64,000 bases of DNA from assembly GCA_016177705.1 (NCBI GenBank), contig JACOUT010000003.1, positions 372,001-436,000 of the forward strand, in the 5' to 3' direction. Under the pieces are notes generated by a model. The model was not told where the DNA came from and ran no database searches. It saw only the letters and a program-made list of their open reading frames with translations. This DNA comes from Deltaproteobacteria bacterium. GTDB taxonomy: Bacteria > Myxococcota > UBA727 > VGSZ01. Below, in pieces: positions 41,416 through 52,085 of the stretch; positions within the stretch are counted from its first letter, which is position 1; the number at the start of each line of letters is the position of its first letter. Position numbers and translations under genes: made by a program.

Positions 41416-43911
41416 TCACGGTGAAGGCTCGACCTCGTCGCCCTGCAGCTCGCTCTGGTCGGCGTAGGCAGCGCCCTTGAGCGCCTTGGGCGTGAAGTAG
41501 CCGAGCTCGCCGAGCAAGCCTGAGCCGCCGATGAGCGCCCGTCCGGGCAGCTTCGACCCCTGCGGGCGGCGCTGCACGCCGCCCACGGCGCCGCGGCCGC
41601 GTGTGCCGAGCGCGCAGGTCATGTCGCCGCACAGCGGCACGCTCGGCTCGCCGCGCATGTCGACCGGGATCACCTGGCCGTCATCGGCGATGACCCAGAT
41701 GAACGGATCGTCGCAGGTGGGGCCGGCCGGGTCCTCGAGGAAGGAGGCGGGCAGCGCGGGCAGCGGGATGACCGCGATCTCGCGCAGCTCACCGTCGACG
41801 TCCGCCACCACGCTCAAGTCGCCGCTGCCGTGGTTGGCGACCAGCACGCGCTCGCGTGGCGACGGATCGGGGCTGCAGTCGACCGTGTGCGTGCGGAAGA
41901 TGGCCACCGGCTCGCGCCCGACGCGCACGCTCATGAGCTGCGTCGACAACGGCGCCACGGCGCCGGCGGCGCAGCCCGCGCAGGTGAGCGCGTCGGTGGC
42001 GGCCACCAGCAGGCGATCGTTGGCGGCGTCGGCGATGACGTGGCGCGGGGTGCCGCCGCCGCTGATCACCTCGAGGTCGCGCAGGTCGACGGTCTCGCCG
42101 AGCGCCGCGCCCACGTCGTAGCAGATCGAGACGTGGCGGCGATCGAGCACGCCGATGTCGGTTACGCCGTTCGGGTCGCCGACCGCGCGCAGCGCGTCGC
42201 ACGCCCCACCAAACGCGGCGACGCCGCTCTGACCGTCGACGTCGGCCGCCCAGCCGGCGCCGACATCGAGGCTGTCCGGGTCGACGTTGGCGTCGGTGGC
42301 AAAGTAGTTGAGCGCAAGATCGTCGACGCGGCCTTGCTCCATCATGACGAACGCCGAGCCGTAGAGCAGCACGTAGGCGTCCGGCGGGTTGACGCCGACC
42401 TCGACCAGCGAGCTTGGCGCCGGCGTAAAGTAGGTGAAGGCACGCAGCGCGCTGCCGGCCTGCTCGGCGGTCGGGTCGATGGTGATAGAGGGCTCCACGG
42501 CGTTGGCCGCCTCGCCCTCCGCGCTCGGCCCGTCGCGCGCGGCCTGCGCGTCGGTGCCGACGTAGACCTTCTTGATGGAGGTGATGGGCAGCGCTCCGCC
42601 GTCATCGGCGCGACGGATGACGCGCACCCACGAGCCCGACGGCAGCACCGCCAAGGGCTCGATGGTCGCCGAGGGCGCCATGTCGGAGGTCATGTCGGTG
42701 GCCATGGCCTGCTCACACGCGTCGTCGGAGCCGAGCGCGCCCTGCCCCGCGCCGGCGTCGGCCACGGCGTTCTCGGCCGCTTCATCGAGCACGTCGGCGC
42801 CGTCACCGATGATGGCGATCCAGTTGCCGTCGACGAGCGCGAAGCGCCCCCCCGCCGTCGGCTGAATGGCCCGCAGCTCGCCCACCGCGCGCGGGTTGCC
42901 GCTGCCGTCCATCACCGGCAAGAGCGCTCCGGGCACGAGCGACATCTGCGATGGCGACGTAGTGGCGGCGGCCAGGATGCGCTCGGGCAAGGTGAAGGTG
43001 GCGCGCTGCGTGTCGTCGGTGCGCAGCTCGCTGCGCACGCGCACCTGGTAGCTGCCGTAGGGTGTCAGCGGCTCGATCACGTCCTTGCCGTCCGCGTCCT
43101 GGCCGGTGACGACACCGATGACCTCGGCGCAACGCGCGCGATCGTCGTCGAGCGACTCCTCGAGGTACGTGAAGCGCGCGCACAACGCGGCGGCGCAGCG
43201 ATCATCCACGCCGACCAGCGAGTAGTCGCCCGCGGTGCGCTCGCCGCTCACCGCCGCCTCGGCAATCTGCATCGGGTCGATCCAGGGGAAGGCCGACAGG
43301 CGCGCGTCCCGCCACTCGTCGAAGGGCGCGCGCACCTGCACGCGGTAGCGCAGCGGCGACTGATCGGCATGCTCGGCGCACTCGGCGTTGACGCTCCAGG
43401 CGTCGCGCGGGCCGTCGGCCGTCTCGTAGAAGTCCTCGAGTGCGCCGGGCGCCTCGTCGCCGACGGCGGCGAAGGCGACGAACAGGCGCGCCTCGCCGGT
43501 GGCGCGAACCAGCTCGAGCTCGGGGGACTCGGGCGGCACCACCACCAAGACGGTGACGTCGTTGATGGCCGACAGGCAGTGCAGCGCGCCGGTGTGCGCG
43601 CGGCCGCCGACGGCCGGTGCGCTCGGCAGCGCCACCAGCTCGTAGTCGGCGGCGGGCGGCAGGTTGTCGAAGGCGAAGGTGCCGTCGAGCGCGCTCACCT
43701 GCGTCTCGCTGCGGCCGCTGAGGGTCACGGCCACGCCGGCGAGCGCGCTGCCATGCTGATCTTGCACGATGCCGGTGATGCGCGTGCCCTGGGCCTGCAC
43801 GTCGAGATCGGCGGCGGGATCGCACGGGTTGGTCGCCTCGAAGCAGGCAGCGAGCGGCAGCGACGCGACCGGGAGCAACAGGGAGAGCCACCTACATTGA
43901 CGCAGCATCAT
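41416..43911 (-). CDS. Large lipoprotein with carboxypeptidase-regulatory-like domain
   Basis: 831 aa. The signal sequence ends LPLAAC (lipid Cys about 21). Residues about 37-105 form a CarboxypepD-regulatory-like sandwich (GIVQDQHGSALAGVAVTL, SALDGTFAFDNLP). The rest is Asp/Ala-rich, with segments such as VLVANHGSGDLSVVADVDG that suggest beta-propeller-like blades, and many Cys. No enzyme motif is seen. The ATG at 43911 (first of two) has GAGG 9 bases upstream; an open extension further up is rejected because the lipoprotein signal starts here. Surface protein of unknown role. Confidence 0.8.
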   Translation of the reverse strand: MMLRQCRWLSLLLPVASLPLAACFEATNPCDPAADLDVQAQGTRITGIVQDQHGSALAGVAVTLSGRSETQVSALDGTFAFDNLPPAADYELVALPSAPAVGGRAHTGALHCLSAINDVTVLVVVPPESPELELVRATGEARLFVAFAAVGDEAPGALEDFYETADGPRDAWSVNAECAEHADQSPLRYRVQVRAPFDEWRDARLSAFPWIDPMQIAEAAVSGERTAGDYSLVGVDDRCAAALCARFTYLEESLDDDRARCAEVIGVVTGQDADGKDVIEPLTPYGSYQVRVRSELRTDDTQRATFTLPERILAAATTSPSQMSLVPGALLPVMDGSGNPRAVGELRAIQPTAGGRFALVDGNWIAIIGDGADVLDEAAENAVADAGAGQGALGSDDACEQAMATDMTSDMAPSATIEPLAVLPSGSWVRVIRRADDGGALPITSIKKVYVGTDAQAARDGPSAEGEAANAVEPSITIDPTAEQAGSALRAFTYFTPAPSSLVEVGVNPPDAYVLLYGSAFVMMEQGRVDDLALNYFATDANVDPDSLDVGAGWAADVDGQSGVAAFGGACDALRAVGDPNGVTDIGVLDRRHVSICYDVGAALGETVDLRDLEVISGGGTPRHVIADAANDRLLVAATDALTCAGCAAGAVAPLSTQLMSVRVGREPVAIFRTHTVDCSPDPSPRERVLVANHGSGDLSVVADVDGELREIAVIPLPALPASFLEDPAGPTCDDPFIWVIADDGQVIPVDMRGEPSVPLCGDMTCALGTRGRGAVGGVQRRPQGSKLPGRALIGGSGLLGELGYFTPKALKGAAYADQSELQGDEVEPSP

Positions 43912-44048
43912 GGGAGCCTCGCCCCGGTAGGAGAGCATGTCTTGCGCCAGCGTGCAGGTCCCGACCCCTTGGCGTGGATCGACGGGCGGTTCAGGCCGCG
44001 GGGCGGGATCGGCGTCACCCGTGCGCCATGATCCGCGCGCTCCTTTGC

Positions 44049-44066
44049 TGCTGCCACGAGGCAGCA
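44049..44066. other. Hairpin TGCTGCC-ACGA-GGCAGCA in the divergent gap
   Basis: A perfect 7-bp stem with a 4-base loop lies between the lipoprotein and SDR genes. There is no T-tract; its role may be regulatory or none. Otherwise the 262-bp gap shows only the TAGCGT element next to the SDR start. Confidence 0.35.
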
Positions 44067-44161
44067 GGCGCAGCGTGGTCGCGCCGGGGCAGTCGTGGCC
44101 TGGCAGCGCGGTCAGCAGCGCGGGCGGAACAGCTCGCAGCGCGCTGACGATCGAATCGGGG

Positions 44162-44167
44162 TAGCGT
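44162..44167 (+). promoter_or_regulatory. TAGCGT -10-like element of the SDR gene
   Basis: GGGGTAGCGTGC followed by four more bases and ATG at 44174; the hexamer-to-ATG distance is six bases, and no Shine-Dalgarno is present. Nearly the same sequence occurs before 24261. Confidence 0.55.
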
Positions 44168-44173
44168 GCCCGC

Positions 44174-44824
44174 ATGAAGCTCTTTGTCGCGGGCGCCAAC
44201 GGTCAGGTGGGACGGTTGGTCGTACAGGAAGCCGCGGCCAAGGGTCACCAGGTGACGGCGATGATGCGCCCGAGCGCCAAGGTGACCTTCCCGGCGAGCG
44301 TGCAGTTGGCGAATCGCCTGATCGGCAAGGAGGGCGCGCTCGAGAAGATGGCGGAGTGCGAGGCGGTGCTCTCCTGCCTCGGCATGAAGCGCGCGAACCC
44401 GGCCAACCCCTGGTCGAAGATCCTCGGCGACAAGAGCTTCAGCTCGTCGAGCGCCGCCGCCATCATCGACGCTATGCAGACCTACGGCGTCAAGCGCGTC
44501 ATCGCCATCAGCTCGGCCGGCGTGGGCGACTCGGCACCGATGATGAACCTGACGATGAAGTTCCTGGTGGCGACCTCGAACATCGGTGTCGCCTTTCGCG
44601 ACCTCGCTCGCATGGAGGAGGCCTACGCGCACAGCGGCCTCGACTGGATGTGCGTACGGCCGACGCGGCTGACCGACGGGCCGAAGACCGGCAAGGTGCT
44701 CGTCGTCAAGGAGTTCAAGGGCGGCGGGAGCATCTCCCGCGCCGATCTCGCCGCCTGGATGGTCGAACAGGTCACCAGCAACCTGCCCTTCATGAACCGC
44801 CGCCCTCAGGTGACCACGACCTGA
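44174..44824 (+). CDS. NAD(P)-binding atypical SDR protein
   Basis: 216 aa. Rossmann motif VAGANGQVGRLVVQEAAAKGH (GxxGxxG form) at the N-terminus, then AVLSCLG and RVIAISSAGVGD, where Ser residues replace a classic YxxxK pair. This fits the NmrA/BLVRB-like atypical SDRs (SDR_a5 type), which sense or reduce with NAD(P)H. No adjacent gene suggests a pathway. The ATG at 44174 is fixed by the Rossmann motif that begins at once. Confidence 0.8.
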   Translation: MKLFVAGANGQVGRLVVQEAAAKGHQVTAMMRPSAKVTFPASVQLANRLIGKEGALEKMAECEAVLSCLGMKRANPANPWSKILGDKSFSSSSAAAIIDAMQTYGVKRVIAISSAGVGDSAPMMNLTMKFLVATSNIGVAFRDLARMEEAYAHSGLDWMCVRPTRLTDGPKTGKVLVVKEFKGGGSISRADLAAWMVEQVTSNLPFMNRRPQVTTT

Positions 44825-44831
44825 CCGAGCG

Positions 44832-46301
44832 CTACGCGCGCAGCATGGCCTCATCGACGCCGGCCACGATGGCGACGAGGTCGCCGACCGCGAGCGCGTC
44901 GAACATGGTGATGATGTCCTCGTTGTAGTGGCGCACGCAGCCGTGGCTGACGTCCTTGCCCATGTTCCGATAATCGTAGCTGCCGTGCAGCTCCTCCCCC
45001 GAGGCGCCGCCCGAGGCCCACGACAGATCGAGGATGCGCTTGCCGAACGCGCGCGGCTCGCCCCAAAGCTGCGTGCCGGTGCTGCGCGCCACCGCCTCAT
45101 CGAGCCGCGTGCGCACCTTCTTGAGCCCCGTCGAAGTGGCGTTGCCGGCGGCGCCGTGAGCGTTCGGGAACATGCCCGTGCAGCGGCCCTGAGCGTCGTA
45201 GAGGAAGGTGCGGTGCTCGTCTTTCACGACGACGACGCGCAGCTTCTTGGCCGCATCGCCGCCCCAGCAGGCCGCGGGCGCCTGCGCGGGCTGGCCGGCG
45301 TCCCACGCCTTCTTGCCGGGAGCGGGCGCCAGCGCGACGAGCGCGCTCAAGGTGGCGACGTCGAGCGTGCCCGTGACACGCACCGCCGGGAAGCGTTTCT
45401 TGGCGTGCACCTGGAAGTTCGACAGCGCCGTGGTGGTCTGCGCTCCGAACTGCCCGTCGACGCCCGAGACGCCCACGTCGTTCTTCAACGTCAGCATGGG
45501 GAAGCCCATGTCGAGCAGGGCCTGCTGGAGCGCGCTCACCGCGGGACCGCTGTCACCGGCGCGGAGGAGCGCGCGGCCGGCAGCCACGTCGGCCAGGGCG
45601 GCGATGCCGGCGAAGCGCGCGTGGGCGATCGGCGAAGGTGTGGGCGGCGGCGGTGTGGGCGCGGGCGGCGGTGCTGCGCGCGCCTTGGCAAGCTCGACGT
45701 CGAGCGCGAGCAGCGTGTCCTTGTCGACCTTGCCGTTGTCGGGCAGGCCGACCTTGCGCTGCAGTGCGCGCACCGCACCCTCGGTGCCGGGGCCGAACAG
45801 GCCGCGGTTGGCCTGCTGCGCGCCCAGGCTCACCCGCAAGAGCGAGGCCTGACCCGTGCGGGCCTCCTCGGCGGTCGCGACGGCGATGAGCGCGTCTTGC
45901 AGCGAGCCGACACCGAGCTGTTTGGTGCCGGCCTTGCGCGCGAGCACGCCCGCGCCGGCGCGCACGGCGGCGAGCTCTGGGACGTCGACGAGCTTCTTGC
46001 TGCCGAGCGCGCCCTCGGCGCCGCTCTTCTGCGCGAAACGCGCGGTGAGCGCGCGATAGAGTGGCTGCACGTTTGGTGCGTCGAGGTCGAGGCCGCTCGT
46101 CGACGTGGCGCCGGCGTCCAGGCTCAACAGCTTCTGGTAGACGGAGCGCAGCTCGGGGTCGCCCTCGATGGCGCCGTTGCCGTCGAGGTCGGCGGCGGCG
46201 ACACCCGCGGCCTGCAGCGACGGCTCGGCCTGCACGTCGGCCGTGGCGAGCCGCTGGAAGGAGTGGCGGGCGACGAAGTCGGGCTCGAGGATGCGCGGCA
46301 T
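44832..46301 (-). CDS. L,D-transpeptidase (YkuD) with peptidoglycan-binding domains
   Basis: 489 aa. A possible EF-hand-like loop DLDGNGAIEG lies near 38-47. Two peptidoglycan-binding_1-like repeats follow: about 165-205 (FGPGTEGAVRALQRKVGLPD) and about 250-310 (LRAGDSGPAVSALQQALLDMG), separated by a Pro-rich linker. The C-terminal YkuD domain has SHGCVRHYNED, with Cys455 as nucleophile. Such enzymes make 3-3 cross-links or attach proteins to murein. No signal peptide is apparent from this ATG, which has an AGGGG site; either export uses another route or the protein acts after release. Confidence 0.85.
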   Translation of the reverse strand: MPRILEPDFVARHSFQRLATADVQAEPSLQAAGVAAADLDGNGAIEGDPELRSVYQKLLSLDAGATSTSGLDLDAPNVQPLYRALTARFAQKSGAEGALGSKKLVDVPELAAVRAGAGVLARKAGTKQLGVGSLQDALIAVATAEEARTGQASLLRVSLGAQQANRGLFGPGTEGAVRALQRKVGLPDNGKVDKDTLLALDVELAKARAAPPPAPTPPPPTPSPIAHARFAGIAALADVAAGRALLRAGDSGPAVSALQQALLDMGFPMLTLKNDVGVSGVDGQFGAQTTTALSNFQVHAKKRFPAVRVTGTLDVATLSALVALAPAPGKKAWDAGQPAQAPAACWGGDAAKKLRVVVVKDEHRTFLYDAQGRCTGMFPNAHGAAGNATSTGLKKVRTRLDEAVARSTGTQLWGEPRAFGKRILDLSWASGGASGEELHGSYDYRNMGKDVSHGCVRHYNEDIITMFDALAVGDLVAIVAGVDEAMLRA

Positions 46302-46342
46302 GCCCCTGAGTACCACCGGACGGTTCGGTCGGAAGGGCCCGT

Positions 46343-46361
46343 GGCGTGCGGGGCGCACGCC
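46343..46361. other. Hairpin GGCGTGC-GGGGC-GCACGCC in the divergent gap
   Basis: A perfect 7-bp stem lies between the L,D-transpeptidase and histidine kinase genes, about 100 bases before the kinase start. It could be an operator or a leader hairpin. Confidence 0.3.
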
Positions 46362-46461
46362 GGACGGGCGTGCGGTCGCCCGGTGCCGGACCACTTCCCC
46401 TTGCGGCGCAGGAACTCGAGGAGGACAAGGCGAAGGGGCCGCTCGTCTGGTCGGAGGAGCG

Positions 46462-47988
<1,527 letters not shown>

Positions 47989-47994
47989 GCCGAG

Positions 47995-49671
47995 CTACAG
48001 ATCGATCAGGGCGCCCGCGTGCAGCAGCGCGCGCATCGACGTCGCGCCGGCCACGTTGTCGGCGTTGTCGAGCCAGCTCATGTACCCCTGCCCGACCACG
48101 CGCACGTGCTCGATCACCGGCAGCTCGGCTTTGAGCGAGAGCGTCAGGCGCTGCTCGGTCGGGTGCTCGGCGAAGAAGCGCCCGAGCGCGCCCGCGCCCG
48201 CGTACTGGTCGAGGTCGTAGTAGAGCGGCGCCTTCACCTGGTAGCCGAAGCGATCGGTGCGCGGCGCGCCCTGCTCGTCGACGAGCAGGGTGTCGGTGAG
48301 CGCACCCAGGCGTACCGGGCCGCGCCACATCGCCTCGACGCCGACCGACGCGCGCATGCCCTCATGGTCGGTGACCGCGGCCGAGGCGCCGACGTGGTCG
48401 AGGTCGCCGCCCCAGGTGTAGCCGAGCGGCACGTCGACGGCGAGGCAGCCGCACGGCAAGATCTGCCGCTGCTGCAACACCAGGTAGGGCTGCCAGCGCT
48501 GGTAGGTCCAGCGGTCGACGTGCGTGACCTCGAAGGCCACCTCGGAGGAGAGCGTCGCGGTGAGCGGGGCGAACCACTGTGCGCCCGCCTGCCAGGCGAG
48601 CGAGGTGGGCTTGGCGGCGGCGTCCTCGTAGGGCGTCGCGACGTCGTCGACGGTCAGCTCGCCGAACACGAGCACGCCGGGCAGCGGCACCACCGACGCG
48701 TCCGCCTCCATCATGACGTTGGTGCTGCCCGGCGCATACGCGTTGTGCCAAGCGACCATGGGCAGCACCTGCGACAGGTCGGGCCACTTGCCTCCCACCA
48801 CGCCCTGCTCGCCGATGCCGAGCACCAGCCACGGCCAAGGCGCCAGCTCGAAGCGGCGTACCATGAAGGTCTTCGACGGCGCGTCGAAGCGCGCGCTGTC
48901 GTAGTTGTTGAGCGGGTCGAAGCCCGCGCGCGGCGGTGCGTCGGCGCCGAAGGACTGCACCGCCGCCTCCTCCGGCGACAAGAACGATGACGACGTGCCG
49001 ACCAGCCAGAAGGCGCGAAACCAGTCGACGAAGAAGCTCGCCTGCAGCTGGTCGTACCAGGGGGCGCGGCCGTTCAAGAAGGTGTTGCCGAGCTGGCCGT
49101 GGCCGACGCCGCTCTTGAGGCGGCCCGCGACGACGGTGAGGTGCTCGGTGGTGGCGGCGGCCCAGCTTTGGCGTGGGAAGTCGAGGTTGGCGTAGCTCGT
49201 GAGCGTCCACGGCGTCGCGGTACCGGTGCCGGTGAAGTCGCCGCGCACCGGGCTCAGGTCGACGCGTAGATCGGCGGCGAGCACATCGCCATCGCTCATG
49301 CGCACGCCGATCATGCCGAGCGGCGGCACGGCGTCGTACCAGAGCGTGCCGTCGGCCAGGCGCTCGGGGAGCCCCGCCCACGCGGCGAAGGACGGGTGCC
49401 ACTGCAGGTACATGCGCGCGCCCGCCTCGCTCGCGGGTGCTGCCGGCTCGCCGAGGCGCAGGCGCAGCTCCTTGGCGGAGAGGGGTGAGGTGGCGAGGCC
49501 GCGCGCGTCCTGGCGCTGCAGCAGCGCCTCCTTGGCGGCGGCGAAGGCGTCGTCGTCCTTGAAGTGGATGGCGGCGGCATCCGCGCGCGCCGCCGCGGCG
49601 TGCACCACCACCACGAACGCGAGCGCGCCTGCCGGCCACCGAGCGCGAACACGGGGACGTTCGTGACTCAT
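47995..49671 (-). CDS. Outer-membrane protein, probably capsule assembly Wzi-like
   Basis: 558 aa. Signal peptide with an ARA cleavage region near residue 30, then a helical part (about 35-70) and a long beta-rich C-terminal region with aromatic-rich alternating strands, fitting a beta-barrel. Features such as FLNGRAPWYDQLQASFFVDW and the position at the end of a polysaccharide operon point to the Wzi capsule-assembly family, which binds exported polymer on the cell surface. The ATG overlaps the glycosyltransferase stop (ATGA). The family call rests partly on context; another porin is possible. Confidence 0.55.
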   Translation of the reverse strand: MSHERPRVRARWPAGALAFVVVVHAAAARADAAAIHFKDDDAFAAAKEALLQRQDARGLATSPLSAKELRLRLGEPAAPASEAGARMYLQWHPSFAAWAGLPERLADGTLWYDAVPPLGMIGVRMSDGDVLAADLRVDLSPVRGDFTGTGTATPWTLTSYANLDFPRQSWAAATTEHLTVVAGRLKSGVGHGQLGNTFLNGRAPWYDQLQASFFVDWFRAFWLVGTSSSFLSPEEAAVQSFGADAPPRAGFDPLNNYDSARFDAPSKTFMVRRFELAPWPWLVLGIGEQGVVGGKWPDLSQVLPMVAWHNAYAPGSTNVMMEADASVVPLPGVLVFGELTVDDVATPYEDAAAKPTSLAWQAGAQWFAPLTATLSSEVAFEVTHVDRWTYQRWQPYLVLQQRQILPCGCLAVDVPLGYTWGGDLDHVGASAAVTDHEGMRASVGVEAMWRGPVRLGALTDTLLVDEQGAPRTDRFGYQVKAPLYYDLDQYAGAGALGRFFAEHPTEQRLTLSLKAELPVIEHVRVVGQGYMSWLDNADNVAGATSMRALLHAGALIDL

Positions 49672-50906
49672 GGCCGGCTCCGCGCGTGCTCGGCGGCCTC
49701 GGCGAGGTAGCCCTCGAGGCGATCGATCAACACGCTGCGATCGAACTCGCGCGCGCCGTAGGCCTTGCCGCGCGCGCCCATGGCGACGCGCTGCTTGCGG
49801 CGCATGCTTGCGAGCGCGAGCGCGTTGTCGGCGAGCGCGCGCCCGTCGCCGGCGGGCCCGACCAGACCCGCGCCCGCTTCGAGGATGACGCGCCCGCCCT
49901 CGCCGTCGAGCATGCCGAGGATGGGCACGCCGGCCGCGAGGTAGCTCTGCACCTTGCCGGGGATGGTGCTGGCGAAGGTTGGGTCGGCCTTGAGGCTGAC
50001 GAGCAGCGCGTCGGCGCCGGCGAAGAAAGAGGGCATGCGCTCGAGCGGGAAGCGCCCGAGCAGGCGAACGCGCTCCTGCAAGCCGCGGCGCTCGACGTCG
50101 GCGCGCAACGCGGGCGCGGCGCGGCCATCGCCCACGATCAGCCACACGATATCGGCGCGCGCGCGCAGGCGCTCTGCGGCGTCGAGCACCGCGGGCAGGT
50201 CTTGTGCCTCACCGACGTTGCCGGCGAACAGCACCGTGAACTGGTCGCGGAATGGCGACAGCTCGGGCGCGGGATCGGCGGGTCGATCGTCGGCGAAGAC
50301 CGCCTCGGCCCAGCCGGGGAAGTAGCGCACGCGCTCGGTGCTGCCGGCCCAGCGCTCGATGTTGGCAAAGAAGGCGCGCGACTGGGCGAGGATGAGGTCG
50401 CAGCGGCGGTAGGTGAAGGAGACCAGCCGACCGACGGCGTCGAGCAAGCGCGGATCGCGCACGGCGCCCACCGCGCTCAGGCTCTCGGGCCACAGATCGA
50501 GCACCCAGAGCAGCACCGGCGTGCCCTTGAGCTTGCGCAACAACAGCGCGGGCAGCGCGGCGGTGATGGGCGAGGTCTGGAAGACGAAGATCGCGTCCCA
50601 GCGCGTGTCGCGCAGCAGCCAAGGACCGAGCAGCGCGCCCGAGACGGCAAAGCTCGCGTAGTTGAGCGCCAGCCGCGTGCGCGTGTGGCCACGCGCCAGC
50701 ATGGGCACGCGCAGCACGCGCGCACCTTGATAGCTGCCGAAGCGCTCCGGGTGCTGCTTGAACTCCGGCAGCACCTCGCCCTCCGGGTAGTTCGGCGCGC
50801 CGGTCAGCACCGTGACCTGGTGGCCGCGCGCCACCAGCTCGGCGACCAGATCGTTGACGCGGAAGCTCTCGGGCCAGAAGTACTGGCTGACGACGAGGAG
50901 GCGCAC
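49668..50906 (-). CDS. wbuB: Family 4 glycosyltransferase, WbuB-like
   Basis: 412 aa, GTG start. The N-terminus VVSQYFWPESFRVNDLVAEL and WVLDLWPESL are those of WbuB-type GT4 enzymes; the C half has FAGNVGEAQDLP and the donor-binding region VSLKADPTFASTIPGKVQSYLAAG (GT-B fold). In E. coli clusters wbuB follows fnlABC and is thought to transfer L-FucNAc or its amidino form from UDP. Here it also follows fnlC (9-bp gap). It is the only glycosyltransferase in the operon, so other linkages must be made by enzymes elsewhere. Confidence 0.85.
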   Translation of the reverse strand: MRLLVVSQYFWPESFRVNDLVAELVARGHQVTVLTGAPNYPEGEVLPEFKQHPERFGSYQGARVLRVPMLARGHTRTRLALNYASFAVSGALLGPWLLRDTRWDAIFVFQTSPITAALPALLLRKLKGTPVLLWVLDLWPESLSAVGAVRDPRLLDAVGRLVSFTYRRCDLILAQSRAFFANIERWAGSTERVRYFPGWAEAVFADDRPADPAPELSPFRDQFTVLFAGNVGEAQDLPAVLDAAERLRARADIVWLIVGDGRAAPALRADVERRGLQERVRLLGRFPLERMPSFFAGADALLVSLKADPTFASTIPGKVQSYLAAGVPILGMLDGEGGRVILEAGAGLVGPAGDGRALADNALALASMRRKQRVAMGARGKAYGAREFDRSVLIDRLEGYLAEAAEHARSRP

Positions 50907-50915
50907 CGCCCTGCC

Positions 50916-52085
50916 CTACTGCGGCGCCGGCGCGCTGCTCTTGCGCCACACCACGCGGTTCACGTAGTCGGTGTAGCTGTGGAGGATGCGCACCACCTTG
51001 TCGGCGACGTTCGGCACCGCGTAGTCGTCGACCAGGCGCAGCGAGCCCGGCGGGCGCGGCTCACCGCGCGGCTGGGTGGCGAGGAGCGCCAAGCCCTGGC
51101 GCACGCGCTCCACCGAGAGCCCGACCATCATCACGGCCGCCTGCTCCATGCCCTCGGGCCGCTCGTGCGCCTCGCGCAGGTTGAGCGCGGGGAAGTTGAG
51201 GATGGACGACTCCTCGCTGATGGTGCCGCTGTCCGAGAGCGCGGCCTTCGCCGAGGCCTGCAGCTTGACGTAGTCGAAGAAGCCGAGCGGCTTCAGCAGG
51301 CGCACCATGGGGTGGAAGGAGACCTTCTCCTGGTCGATGCGCTTCTGCGTGCGCGGATGCGTCGACACCACCACGGGCAGACCATGGTCCTCCGCCACGG
51401 CGTTCAGCACCGCCACCAAGCGCCAGAAGGCGTCTGGTGGATCGACGTTCTCCTCGCGGTGCGCGCTCACGACGAAGAAGCGCTCGCGCTCGAGGCCGAG
51501 CCGCCCGAGCACGTCGGAGGCCTCGATGCTCGGCCGGTAGTGCGCGAGCACCTCGAACATCGGGCTGCCGGTCTTGATCACCAGATCGGGCGGCAACCCT
51601 TCGCGCAGCAGGTACTCGCGCGCGATCGACGAGTAGCAGAGGTTCACGTCCGCCGTGTGGTCGACGATGCGGCGGTTGATCTCCTCGGGCACGCGCTGGT
51701 CGAAGCAGCGGTTGCCCGCCTCCATGTGGAACACCGGGATCTTGCGGCGCTTGGCGCTGATGACCGCCAGGCAGCTATTGGTGTCGCCGAGCACCAGCAG
51801 CGCGTCGGGCTGTTCGGCCGCGAGCACCTCGTCGGTCTTGGCGATGATGGCGCCGATGGTCTGCGCGGCGCTGCTCGGAGACCCGGCGACCGCGGCCGAC
51901 AGGAAATGGTCGGGCTTCTTGATGCCGAGCTCGTCGAAGAAGACCTGGTTCAGCTCGTAGTCGTAGTTCTGGCCGGTGTGCACCACGACGTGCCGGCAGT
52001 GCTCGTCGAGCTTGGCCATGACGCGGGAGAGCCGGATGATCTCGGGCCTGGTGCCCACGACCGTGACGACCTTCAGCTTCTTCAT
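50916..52085 (-). CDS. fnlC: UDP-N-acetylglucosamine 2-epimerase-type enzyme FnlC/CapG
   Basis: 389 aa. The family starts VVTVVGTRPEIIRLS, and has HTGQNYDYELNQVFF, HMEAGNRCFDQRVPEEINRR and SDSGTISEESSILNFPALN, with the conserved Glu and His pair. In the FnlABC/CapEFG route this enzyme epimerises C2 of the last intermediate to give UDP-L-FucNAc. It is distinguished from generic WecB by its position directly after fnlB with an ATGA overlap. The start at 52085 is used because the fold begins there. Confidence 0.9.
   Translation of the reverse strand: MKKLKVVTVVGTRPEIIRLSRVMAKLDEHCRHVVVHTGQNYDYELNQVFFDELGIKKPDHFLSAAVAGSPSSAAQTIGAIIAKTDEVLAAEQPDALLVLGDTNSCLAVISAKRRKIPVFHMEAGNRCFDQRVPEEINRRIVDHTADVNLCYSSIAREYLLREGLPPDLVIKTGSPMFEVLAHYRPSIEASDVLGRLGLERERFFVVSAHREENVDPPDAFWRLVAVLNAVAEDHGLPVVVSTHPRTQKRIDQEKVSFHPMVRLLKPLGFFDYVKLQASAKAALSDSGTISEESSILNFPALNLREAHERPEGMEQAAVMMVGLSVERVRQGLALLATQPRGEPRPPGSLRLVDDYAVPNVADKVVRILHSYTDYVNRVVWRKSSAPAPQ

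Noticed and set aside
43912..44173. tRNA or small RNA gene in the divergent gap
   Set aside because: Only a short hairpin is present; no cloverleaf or T-loop sequence such as GGTTCGAATCC was found here or in other gaps.
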